From NCBI GenBank assembly GCA_001778455.1, contig MFGX01000010.1, positions 1-7,146 of the forward strand: 7,146 nucleotides of DNA. The letters are read 5' to 3'. The notes under the pieces are model-generated. The model did not search any database, was not told where the DNA came from, and saw nothing but the letters and a program-made list of their open reading frames with translations. This document shows positions 1 to 4,919 of this stretch, one piece after another. This stretch comes from Candidatus Fraserbacteria bacterium RBG_16_55_9 (GTDB lineage: Bacteria; Bipolaricaulota; Bipolaricaulia; RBG-16-55-9). The translations under genes were made by a program, and so were the position numbers. Numbering within the stretch: position 1 is the first letter of the stretch; every line of letters starts with the position of its first letter.

Positions 1-34
1 TTTCAGGCGCAACCAAACGCAAGACACTGGAGCT

Positions 35-161
35 GCCCAACGGCCGAGATAAGCTGCCCGCCGACGGCGGCGATGATCGACCCATTCTCGCGCACTCTGC
101 TTGGCAAGTCACGATACTCTTCAATGGCAGCTAGGCGGGTCAGCTTCATCGGGTGTTGGGC
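35..161 (-). other. attC recombination site of the lipoprotein cassette (127 bp)
   Basis: The outer boxes are GCCCAAC at 35-41 and GTTGGGC at 155-161, matching the attC consensus RYYYAAC...GTTRRRY. Inner arms at 51-62 (AAGCTGCCCGCC) and 134-146 (GGCGGGTCAGCTT) pair perfectly apart from one extra base in the right arm. On the minus strand this extra base is an A in the arm next to the gene end, which identifies it as L'' and gives the cassette direction as minus. The site begins 12 bases after the stop codon of the 174-701 gene, the normal position for a cassette attC. The long central part is ordinary for longer attC sites. Confidence 0.85.
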
Positions 162-173
162 GCACACCAATGA

Positions 174-701
174 CTACTTGACGTTGACGACGAAGAGATT
201 GTCCTGCTCTCCAAGAGATGGCGTTGTCGCCCAGTTCTCTAGCCTTACGGTGGCTCCACTCTCCCATTCAGTAAGCTTGACAAGCCAAACATGACAGAAT
301 GCATTCTGCACCCTGTCATAGGTCTCATCACGCTCATAGATAAGGTCGCTTGGTATGCGTACATCATCGACAATGAGTTCGACTCGGGCAGCGCGCACTC
401 CTGACTGAAGCGATTCCGCATCATTGTCGCAGAATCCCCATCCCCACTTGAGGTCAACATCGCGAGATATTAGACACGACTTGCCTTTCGTGGTTTCGCT
501 ACATGCTTCAGCCGAAAGCTTGCTAAGGGTTGGTAGTCGATCTACTTCTGAGTCAGTCAACCTAGCAACAGCAACCCCCGAGATCTGTGCCGTATCGTCG
601 CCATAGCGGTCGCCCGTTACCTGTTTCTGACATCCAGCAATGGAGAATGCGCAGAGCGCAGTAGACGACAGAGCCAAACGTACGGCGGTTCTCTTGCTCA
701 T
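174..701 (-). CDS. Predicted lipoprotein of unknown function (cassette gene)
   Basis: Encodes 175 residues. I place the start at ATG 701, where the protein begins MSKRTAVRLALSS and an AAGGTGG-like ribosome binding site sits a few bases upstream. The frame stays open to 899, but that extension is only translated attC sequence. Residues 1-23 form a lipoprotein signal peptide: basic start, hydrophobic core and lipobox IAGC with the acceptor cysteine at 24. Residue +2 is Gln, so outer-membrane sorting is the likely fate in a Gram-negative cell. The mature part has four more cysteines (67, 76, 91, 136), which could form disulfides in the periplasm, and an aromatic stretch around residues 86-90 (WGWGF). 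It is rich in Asp and Glu. I recognise no family. It is the only gene in its cassette, with attC immediately 3'. Confidence is high that it is a real exported protein, but its function is unassigned. Confidence 0.82.
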   Translation of the reverse strand: MSKRTAVRLALSSTALCAFSIAGCQKQVTGDRYGDDTAQISGVAVARLTDSEVDRLPTLSKLSAEACSETTKGKSCLISRDVDLKWGWGFCDNDAESLQSGVRAARVELIVDDVRIPSDLIYERDETYDRVQNAFCHVWLVKLTEWESGATVRLENWATTPSLGEQDNLFVVNVK

Positions 702-731
702 CTGCCACCTTCGAGTTCGCGAGGAATGTGC

Positions 732-861
732 GCCCAACGGCATACGGACCAGCCGCCCGCCGACTGAGGCAGCGGCCCAAGCTGATAGCAGGATGATCGG
801 TGGCCAGACGCCCTTCACGAACTCGGCTGCAAGGCTGGTCGGATTCAGCTCCTTGTTGGGC
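732..861 (-). other. attC site of the broken toxin-antitoxin cassette (130 bp)
   Basis: Outer boxes are GCCCAAC at 732-738 and GTTGGGC at 855-861. Inner arms GACCAGCC (747-754) and GGCTGGTC (833-840) are perfect reverse complements. The site lies between the antitoxin stop at 889 and the start of the next cassette gene at 701. The bases after the left box (GCCGCCCGCCGAC at 752-764) closely match the corresponding part of the attC sites at 35 and 2001, so these sites form one sequence family. Confidence 0.85.
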
Positions 862-888
862 CGCCGCTGCGCCGCACGGTGCATTCTG

Positions 889-1171
889 CTAGCTTTCACT
901 ACCGGAACTCCTGGCTTTGACGGCTTTCCAGAACTCCGCTTCGCTTAGCCCCTTGCCTTCGCGGACACTCTTGCGAGACCTCCCCAGCAGTTCAAGAAAC
1001 CGCGGTGATCGCGCAAGGACGAGACTCTCGAGATCGTTCTCGTCTGCCGGCGCAATCAGAACAGCCACGGGTTTTCCGTTGCGAGTGATGATCACGGGGG
1101 TCCTCCGTCTGGGACCGATCGATATACGCGCTCAGCTTGGCCTTAACCTCAGCAAGGGGTGCGATTCTCAT
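889..1171 (-). pseudogene. Phd/YefM-type antitoxin, disrupted by a +1 frameshift
   Basis: Reading from ATG at 1171, the product begins MRIAPLAEVKAKLSAYIDRS. It then needs a one-base correction at the run of five G (plus strand 1096-1100) to continue as VIITRNGKPVAVLIAP and finish at 889. Four G would give a continuous 93-residue protein. The pattern (an N-terminal segment with KAKLSAYI, then ITRNGKPVAVLI) is typical of Phd/YefM antitoxins, which fold into a DNA-binding dimer and use the C-terminal part to wrap the toxin. The ATG overlaps the toxin stop codon (ATGA), indicating translational coupling in a toxin-first operon. As written, the frame leaves the antitoxin after about 23 residues. 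The homopolymer location means a sequencing error cannot be excluded, but the toxin partner carries an independent lesion, which favours real decay. Confidence 0.75.
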
Positions 1172-1491
1172 GTGCGGTGCTCCTGTCCACCGATCAGCAA
1201 GCGGTTTCCGGTATTGACCCCGATCGCAAGGACCCAAACCTCGTTCTCAATTTCGTCGACCTCGTAAAAGACCCGGAAACGGTTTCCGGGGTCGAAGCGT
1301 AGCTCCGACGCAGCTGCGAACGGCGCCAGGGTTCCGAGCGGTCTGCGATTCCGAGTCTCCTTGAGCGGCTCCGAGGCCAGTTGCTCGCGGATGGTCGCCC
1401 GAATCAGGGCATGATACTTCCGCTCAATCGCGTCAAGATGGTCAACGGCTTCACGGGCAAAGCGAAGGGTTTAGCGGCGACCGAGGGCCAC
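1168..1491 (-). pseudogene. RelE/ParE-family toxin with an early nonsense codon
   Basis: The minus strand from 1470 to 1168 encodes 100 residues (TLRFAREAVDHLDAIERK ... FRVFYEVDEIENEVWVLAIG ... NRLLIGGQEHRT), with the layout of small RelE/ParE-superfamily toxins: N-terminal helices, then a beta sheet with an RVFYEVD strand. No ATG, GTG or TTG opens this stretch. In the same frame a GTG at 1489-1491 precedes it, but TAA at 1471-1473 interrupts at codon 7, so a single substitution in that codon would restore a 107-residue protein. The stop overlaps the antitoxin ATG. RelE members cleave ribosome-bound mRNA and ParE members poison gyrase; which activity the intact gene had cannot be told. Loss of both partners fits a TA cassette that has degenerated. 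The protein family is clear; the original start codon is inferred. Confidence 0.7.
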
Positions 1492-1492
1492 G

Positions 1493-1568
1493 ACTAAACC
1501 TATAGTCGCAATTCTAGTTCAGTCAAGCGGTTACTCCAGCGTGCGACGGCTGCAGTAATTGGTTCGGC
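1493..1568 (-). other. Probable degenerate attC site of the 1582-1971 cassette
   Basis: A site is expected between the toxin gene and the 1582 stop codon. ACTAAAC (1493-1499) and GTTCGGC (1562-1568) each differ from RYYYAAC/GTTRRRY at one position. Between them GTCGCA (1505-1510) and TGCGAC (1542-1547) form a perfect inverted repeat in the right place for inner arms. The overall length of 76 bp is normal. The outer boxes pair only partly, so the site may be weak or inactive. The neighbouring attC at 2001 has the same GCCGAAC/GTTCGGC variant box. Confidence 0.45.
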
Positions 1569-1581
1569 AGCAAACAGACGC

Positions 1582-1971
1582 TCACTTAACCCACACTTCC
1601 TTTGATGTAGCAAATGACATTTGGCCTGCTTCTGTACTGATGCTGATGTAGCTACTTGAGCACGTCGTAAAGAACACCACTTTCTTATCTTTGGTAACGA
1701 TTACCCCTTGCTGGAAATATCGTCTGGCTCCAACTGAGATGTGAACTTCCGCTGGAATCAGGTTCGGATAAATCTTCATTAATGATTCTTCAGTGAAATA
1801 GATCGGAGAGTTCGGAAAAGGTCGCAAGAAACCCACTGTGAATATATTGTCTTGGGCTGGAAGAACAAAGCTATTAGGAGGGGCGGGAGGAAGTCGTGCT
1901 GGCTCAGCGTTGCAGCTCCAAATGCTGAGTAAGGAGCCGAAAGCGATAACTAACAAGCGTGCTTTCTTCAT
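1582..1971 (-). CDS. Small exported protein of unknown function, possible lipoprotein
   Basis: Encodes 129 residues from ATG 1971, with an AGG-containing ribosome binding site about 8 bases upstream. Residues 1-19 (MKKARLLVIAFGSLLSIWS) are a signal peptide followed by Cys20. IWSC is only a partial lipobox because Trp at -2 is unusual, so either lipidation or ordinary signal-peptidase cleavage is possible. A proline-rich linker follows (residues 24-38), then a globular part of about 90 residues rich in beta-formers. It includes VILPA-like and VIVTKDKKVVFF stretches and a single internal Cys in TTCSSSYISIS. I recognise no family. The gene is visibly richer in A and T than its neighbours, consistent with a separate origin before capture as a cassette. 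It occupies the cassette alone, between the attC-like site at 1493 and the attC at 2001. Confidence 0.75.
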   Translation of the reverse strand: MKKARLLVIAFGSLLSIWSCNAEPARLPPAPPNSFVLPAQDNIFTVGFLRPFPNSPIYFTEESLMKIYPNLIPAEVHISVGARRYFQQGVIVTKDKKVVFFTTCSSSYISISTEAGQMSFATSKEVWVK

Positions 1972-2000
1972 TCAGGAACCTCGCACATTAAAGTCTTACT

Positions 2001-2130
2001 GCCGAACGGCCTCGAGCTGAGCCGCCCGCCGACGCAGGCGACGCCCGCATCACTTTAGGGCAACTTGGCCGGCAAATCAAGCTCCAACTGAGCGGCTGCT
2101 AGGTGGGTCGGCCGGATGCGCTTGTTGGCC
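2001..2130 (-). other. attC site of the higBA cassette (130 bp), overlapping the 3' end of higA
   Basis: Outer boxes are GCCGAAC (2001-2007) and GTTGGCC (2124-2130), each one base off consensus. The sequence after the left box (CTCGAGCTGAGCCGCCCG at 2011-2028) is almost identical to the attC at 3727, and GCCGCCCGCCGAC matches the site at 732. The inner arms (GCCGCCC side and GGGTCGGC side) pair with one extra A on the gene-side arm, again giving minus polarity. The higA reading frame runs through about half of this site before its stop at 2077. Confidence 0.78.
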
Positions 2131-2451
2131 CGCTTTTGTAAGGGGTGGCCCAGGCGAGCCTCGCAGCACCTTCACCTCACGCTGGATACGTTTGCTCAGC
2201 TTCGCTTCCCCAACCTCCAAGTCATACCGGACTTGCAATCGCAACCACACCGTTGCGCTTGTGCCAAAGTAACGGGCGAGTCTCATGGCGGTATCCACGG
2301 TGATTGAACGTTCACCGTGAACGATCTGGCTAATGCGAATGGGTGACACGCCTATGTCTTGCGCCAATCGATATTGGCTTAGCCCAAGAGGTTTCATAAA
2401 GTCTTCTAGCAACACTTCGCCAGGATGAATCGGGGAAAGCGTCTTGTTCAT
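2077..2451 (-). CDS. higA: HigA-type antitoxin (HTH, XRE family) with an attC-encoded tail
   Basis: Encodes 124 residues from ATG 2451, preceded by GAGAAGG about 5 bases upstream. It starts 10 bases after the higB stop, so the two genes form one operon. Residues 7-17 (PIHPGEVLLED) are the typical HigA opening. Residues 24-51 form the helix-turn-helix (LSQYRLAQDIGVS...RISQIVHGER). Residues 56-95 (MRLARYFGTSATVWLRLQ ... REVKVL) complete the usual fold. HigA neutralises HigB by direct binding and represses its own operon through the HTH. HigA proteins usually end near residue 95-105. Here translation continues into the attC, so residues from about 108 onward (QQAHPADPPSSRSVGA) are encoded by the recombination site and are probably a disordered extra tail. 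Recombination between attC sites would swap this tail. Family assignment is firm; the role of the tail is unknown. Confidence 0.92.
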   Translation of the reverse strand: MNKTLSPIHPGEVLLEDFMKPLGLSQYRLAQDIGVSPIRISQIVHGERSITVDTAMRLARYFGTSATVWLRLQVRYDLEVGEAKLSKRIQREVKVLRGSPGPPLTKAGQQAHPADPPSSRSVGA

Positions 2452-2461
2452 AAGCCTTCTC

Positions 2462-2746
2462 TCAAGAGTGGTAATCTACAATCTCTACGTTTCTGGCTTT
2501 GTTGGCAACCCATTCAAAACGAATACGCCACTGGTCATTCTTTCGGATACTGTACTGACCAGAGCGACTGCCCTTGAGTTTCTCGAGGGGGTGGCCAGGG
2601 ACGGCGCGCAAATCCTGTAGGGCCTCTGCATCGTCAAGATATAGCATTTTCCGGCGGGCAGTACGTTGGATGTCTGGTGGCAGTCTCTTAGATACCTCGC
2701 CATGGAATACCTTCTCGGCTTCTTTGGACGCGAAGGATTCGATCAC
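2462..2746 (-). CDS. higB: HigB-type toxin (RelE superfamily mRNA interferase)
   Basis: Encodes 94 residues from GTG 2746, where the product begins (M)IESFASKEAEKVFHGE, the usual opening of HigB proteins. Conserved features run through the protein: RRKMLYLDDAEALQDLRAVPGHPLEKLKG, then GQYSIRKNDQWRIRFEW and the ending VEIVDYHS. These include the basic and aromatic residues (R, K, W, H near the C-terminus) that HigB/RelE toxins use to bind and cleave mRNA on the ribosome. Length matches the family (about 92). The toxin precedes the antitoxin, the higBA order. No Shine-Dalgarno is visible before GTG, and the predicted transcription start falls at or next to the start codon, so translation may be leaderless and weak. 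That would help keep toxin below antitoxin, since higA does have a ribosome binding site. No lesion is visible, so this TA module looks functional. Confidence 0.93.
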   Translation of the reverse strand: MIESFASKEAEKVFHGEVSKRLPPDIQRTARRKMLYLDDAEALQDLRAVPGHPLEKLKGSRSGQYSIRKNDQWRIRFEWVANKARNVEIVDYHS

Positions 2747-2752
2747 AGCTGT

Positions 2753-2781
2753 ATAATATCATCAGGCGATAATATCGTCAA
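2753..2781 (-). promoter_or_regulatory. higBA promoter with palindromic operator
   Basis: On the minus strand, TTGACG (2781-2776) and TATTAT (2758-2753) are separated by exactly 17 bases, a good sigma-70 promoter. A perfect inverted repeat CGATA-A-TATCG (2767-2777) sits between and overlaps the -35 box. GATATTAT occurs twice in direct orientation across spacer and -10. Further TA-rich half-site-like sequence (GAGATATTAG, 2784-2793) lies just upstream. HigA or HigBA binding here would block RNA polymerase, the standard autoregulation of higBA operons. The transcription start is expected about 7 bases after the -10 box, at the GTG of higB. Confidence 0.72.
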
Positions 2782-2789
2782 GCGAGATA

Positions 2790-2981
2790 TTAGTCGAATG
2801 TGGCGGGGCTAACGGCACGCGGATCAGCCGCCCGCGAAGCGCAGCGGAACGGGTCGGGTGCAACGCGTTGTTGGGCGGCTCGTACTGCTTCCCATTGCCA
2901 CTCGCTTACGAGAGGGTTCAGTGATCTGAGTGCAGGGTGCCCTTCTGGTAGTTGTCGTGCTGAGTCATGACCCTCTATCAT
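2790..2981 (-). CDS. Small 63-residue cassette ORF of unknown function
   Basis: ATG at 2981 follows a very strong ribosome binding site (GAGGAGAAAGGAGAAAACC). That is the main reason to accept this short frame, and it fixes the start although the frame is open further upstream to 3068. The protein begins MIEGHDSARQLPEGHPALRS and continues LNPLVSEWQWEAVRAAQQRV. Only the first ~36 residues come from unique cassette sequence. The rest is encoded by the attC at 2807-2876 and a few bases beyond it, with the stop at 2790. The whole cassette is only about 216 bp. There is no signal peptide, membrane segment or recognisable domain. It may be a genuine small protein or a leftover reading frame in a near-empty cassette. 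Confidence 0.5.
   Translation of the reverse strand: MIEGHDSARQLPEGHPALRSLNPLVSEWQWEAVRAAQQRVAPDPFRCASRAADPRAVSPATFD
2807..2876 (-). other. attC site of the small-ORF cassette (70 bp)
   Basis: Outer boxes are GGCTAAC (2807-2813, one mismatch) and GTTGGGC (2870-2876). Inner arms GCCGCCCG (2827-2834) and CGGGTCGG (2850-2857) pair with one extra base in the right arm, which is the extra A of L'' when read on the minus strand. ACGCG near each end also pairs. This is a short canonical attC. The hairpin loop is GCGAAGCGCAGCGGAA-like. Confidence 0.88.
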
Positions 2982-3022
2982 GGTTTTCTCCTTTCTCCTC
3001 ATTGACTGATGAGAACTTCGCC

Positions 3023-3093
3023 GCCTAACGGTTTGCGTAACCCGCTGGTGGGTAGGACGCGATAACACCGCTTTGACGGAATCCAGCTTGAGC
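3023..3093 (-). other. Degenerate attC site of the DinB-family cassette
   Basis: GCCTAAC at 3023-3029 is a perfect consensus box. The opposite box is poor: CTTGAGC at 3087-3093 is the best candidate, with the first base changed, and it follows GGAATCCAGC, which resembles GGATTCAGCTCC before the box of the attC at 732. The position, between the 3125 stop codon and the small-ORF cassette, is right and the length would be 71 bp. I do not see convincing inner arms. The left box shows that recombination once occurred here, but the site may no longer fold properly. Confidence 0.45.
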
Positions 3094-3124
3094 CCAGAAA
3101 CCTGCTTGAAAACGCGCAGGCACC

Positions 3125-3604
3125 CTACCAGTCGATCGCCGTAACCCCGTGCATACCCAAAATCTGTGAAATCTCGCCGCCGTGGTGGGCGTCGTGGGTC
3201 AGGACGCGCATGATGAGAGACTGGCGCGTGAAGATGCGCATGTGGGTGGGATACACGCGCTCGAAGGTGGCGTCCAGATCAGCCAGGGTGCACCGATCCA
3301 GCACGGCGGCGATCATGGCCCAGGTCTCGTTTAGCCCCTGAACCAGCCTTTCAACCGGCCGGGCCGATTCCTCGAAATCATCTAGACCCGACCAGCCGGC
3401 AATCTCGGGCGGGCCTTCGTGCATGATCTCGTGAAACCAGAAAGCGCGTGCGCCGATGACGTGGGCTGCCAGGATGCTGACATGCCACATGTGCGGCGCG
3501 GACTGCAACAGCAGTTGCTCGTGCGTCAGCGGCGCAATCATTTTGACGATGCGCTGGTGGTGGACGTCCCAGCCAGCGAAGAAGGGGGTGAGAGACGTAG
3601 TCAT
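3125..3604 (-). CDS. DinB-superfamily (DUF664/YfiT-like) putative metal-dependent protein
   Basis: Encodes 159 residues from ATG 3604 (MTTSLTPFFAGWDVHHQRIV). An upstream in-frame ATG at 3652 would add 16 residues not typical of the family, so I prefer 3604, although its ribosome binding site is weak. The family is a four-helix bundle binding a divalent metal with three histidines. Here His48 (SILAAHVIGARAFWFHE) and the pair His137/His141 (LTHDAHHGGEISQILGMHG) are in the expected places near the end of helix 2 and in the last helix. Members include thiol-dependent transferases (bacillithiol, mycothiol) and damage-inducible proteins of unknown activity; they are unrelated to DNA polymerase IV, also called DinB. 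The substrate cannot be deduced. It is cytosolic, with no signal peptide. The gene is alone in its cassette; a weak TTGACG (3710-3715) upstream might be part of a promoter, without a good -10 box. Confidence 0.85.
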   Translation of the reverse strand: MTTSLTPFFAGWDVHHQRIVKMIAPLTHEQLLLQSAPHMWHVSILAAHVIGARAFWFHEIMHEGPPEIAGWSGLDDFEESARPVERLVQGLNETWAMIAAVLDRCTLADLDATFERVYPTHMRIFTRQSLIMRVLTHDAHHGGEISQILGMHGVTAIDW

Positions 3605-3726
3605 TGTCTTATCCCATGGGCCGAGCGAATGACATGCCCGACCATTGACCACTCTAAGATCGCGGCTTTAGGTTCCTCAATGAAAGCAAATTGCTCTTTT
3701 CGGTTCATTCGTCAACCTTGTGTGCC

Positions 3727-3816
3727 GCCCAACGGACTCGAGCTGAGCCGCCCGGCCAAGACTCGTTCAGCTGTTCGCGCCGCCGTGGCCGGGTCGGCTC
3801 CAACGTCCCATGGGGC
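3727..3816 (-). other. attC site left behind by a lost cassette (90 bp, damaged gene-side box)
   Basis: The left box GCCCAAC (3727-3733) is perfect. Inner arms AGCCGCCCGGCCA (3746-3758) and TGGCCGGGTCGGCT (3786-3799) pair along their whole length with a single extra base in the right arm, the best stem in the window, again giving minus polarity. The right box is ATGGGGC (3810-3816) instead of GTTGGGC, by alignment of GGGTCGGCTCCAACG with GGGTCGGGTGCAACG in the attC at 2807. No cassette gene is left beside it: IS110-family sequence follows. Confidence 0.78.
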
Positions 3817-4078
3817 GGGGCCGCATTCCCCCACCCAAGAAACTCGCGTAGCGCTTGACGGGTGCTGCGCACTGTATTCTACTCCCCGCACCAGCGCTCT
3901 AAAAACAAGACCGGACCTCTCACTGGCGCTCGCAAGCCCGTGCTCCAACGTGGTTCCCGTTCAGGCTTGATTCCGGCACTGGCGGCGGCTTCGTCCGACC
4001 CCGATGAGCAGCGTACACGCTTCGACTGGACGGGTTAGAGCGCTGGCCCATCCGCCACTGGAGTTGAAGGAGGTTCAG
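3817..4078 (+). other. Left noncoding part of the IS110-family element, possibly encoding a bridge RNA
   Basis: These 262 bases lie between the orphan attC and the IS110 transposase start. The exact left end of the element is not visible; the first ~70 bases could instead be the 3' remnant of the lost cassette gene. Long 5' noncoding regions are characteristic of the IS110 group, in which they encode the bridge RNA that pairs with donor and target DNA (established for IS621 relatives). Some short complementary pieces exist, such as AAGCC (3934-3938) with GGCTT (3964-3968), and CACTGGCG-type repeats at 3920 and 3977. I did not establish a full two-loop fold. The last 20 bases contain the AAGGAGG ribosome binding site at 4067-4073. 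I see no convincing cassette gene here. Confidence 0.4.
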
Positions 4079-4295
4079 ATGAGCAAAGGTCGCAAGCGTC
4101 CGCAGTGGGAGCTCCTGCCGCAGGTGCATCCCAACGCCGCTGGACTGGATATTGGCGCGCGGGAGATCTGGGCCTGTGTGCCGAGTGATCGCGATCCCGA
4201 GCCAGTGCGCCACTTCGGGACCTTCACGCCTGACCTGCTCGCCCTGGTCGACTGGCTCATGGGCTGTGGGATCGACACGGTGGCGATGGAGGCGA

Positions 4296-4326
4296 TCCCG
4301 TCTCGCTGCGCTCGCGGGACGAACGG
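4296..4326. repeat. 31-bp palindromic insertion in the IS110 transposase gene
   Basis: Comparison with the expected transposase reading (VAMEAT-G-G-YWIPV) shows about 31 extra bases between codon 72 and GYWIPV, which produce the +1 frameshift. The core is a hairpin: CGTCTCGC (4299-4306) and GCGGGACG (4314-4321) pair over 8 bp with one G-T, enclosing a 7-base loop. The exact insertion edges are uncertain by a few bases. Confidence 0.6.
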
Positions 4327-4424
4327 CCGGGGGATATTGGATCCCAGTGTTCGAACTGCTCGAAGCGCGTGGCCTGAAGGCCTGCCTGGTCAATGCCCGC
4401 CATCTCAAACAGGTGCCGGGACGC

Positions 4425-4448
4425 ACATCGTCCCGATGTCCTTGCGGG
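4425..4448. repeat. 24-bp palindromic in-frame insertion in the IS110 transposase gene
   Basis: Family members read QVPGRKSD here; this copy has eight extra residues (TSSRCPCG) between R and K. The inserted DNA starts with a perfect inverted repeat, ACATCG-TCC-CGATGT (4425-4439), followed by CTTGCGGG. It keeps the reading frame. Confidence 0.6.
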
Positions 4449-4919
4449 AAGTCGGATTATCTGGACTGCCAGTGGATCCAGAGGTTGCATCTGCTTGGGC
4501 TGCTGGCGGCCTCGTTCCGCCCGGACGCAGAGATGTGCGCGTTGCGCAGCTATCTCCGGCATCGGGCACAGCTTCTGCAGCATCGCGCACCCCACATCTT
4601 GCATGAGCAGAAGGCCCTCCAGCAAATGAATGTGCAGCTGACCCAGGTGCTGACCGACGTCACGGGCGCGACCGGCCTGGCGATCCTGCGCTCGATCGTC
4701 GCCGGCGAACGCGATGCGGTCAAATTGGCCGGCTTACGCAACCCGGCCTGCAAGTCATCTCAAGACGAGATCGCCAAAGCGCTCACCGGCAGTTGGCAGC
4801 CGGAGCACCTGTTCGTGCTCAAGCAGTCGCTCGAGCTGTACGACTTCTACACCGCCCAGGTGGCCGCCTGCGATGCCGCCATCGAGCAACACTTCTCCGC
4901 CCTCAAGCCGCGCTGGGAA

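Larger units (their letters stand above)
3880..4919 (+). mobile_element. Truncated IS110-family insertion sequence
   Basis: The remnant contains the 5' noncoding region and about two thirds of an IS110-family transposase gene, on the opposite strand to all cassette genes. The left border is approximate. The right side is cut at about 4919, where the sequence switches to the beginning of an IS481-like element on the other strand. The missing part includes the C-terminal serine domain of the transposase and the right end of the IS, so the copy cannot move by itself. It sits next to an attC whose cassette gene is missing. The long 5' noncoding region favours the IS110 group over the IS1111 group, whose members are known to target attC sites. 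Confidence 0.75.
4079..4919 (+). pseudogene. IS110-family transposase, frameshifted and C-terminally truncated
   Basis: ATG 4079 follows AAGGAGG with a 5-base spacer. Residues 17-26 (HPNAAGLDIG) contain Asp24, the first acid of the DEDD RuvC-like domain. VAMEA at 68-72 supplies the Glu. KSDYLD (from 4449) supplies the two further Asp residues. At 4296 the frame is broken by about 31 extra bases and resumes one frame over as GYWIPVFELLEARGLKACLVNARHLKQVPGR. A second, in-frame insertion of 24 bases (4425-4448) adds eight residues just before KSDYLD. The coiled-coil-like middle (SYLRHRAQLLQHRAPHILHEQKALQQMN) and LTDVTGATGLAILRSIVAGERD follow. The gene then ends abruptly near FSALKPRWE at 4919, before the serine-containing C-terminal domain. 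Without the insertions the fragment would be about 260 residues of a family usually over 320. It is non-functional. Confidence 0.88.

Noticed and set aside
702..899. N-terminal extension of the lipoprotein frame up to 899
   Set aside because: It translates the attC site and would hide the signal peptide; ATG 701 has a ribosome binding site and opens a clear lipoprotein signal.
2485..2756. Alternative frames over higB on both strands
   Set aside because: They lack family motifs, whereas the 2462-2746 frame is recognisable HigB throughout.
3687..3715. Promoter for the DinB-family gene
   Set aside because: TTGACG is present, but the sequence 16-18 bases downstream (AATTTG) is a poor -10 box.
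3419..3970. 183-codon plus-strand frame opposite the DinB gene and attC
   Set aside because: It overlaps a gene with clear family motifs and a structured attC, shows no domain and has no ribosome binding site of note.
3727..4919. IS1111-attC type element, which inserts in attC sites
   Set aside because: The long 5' noncoding region fits the IS110 group and the attC stem is not interrupted inside its arms. The damaged right box alone is not enough to claim attC-targeted insertion.
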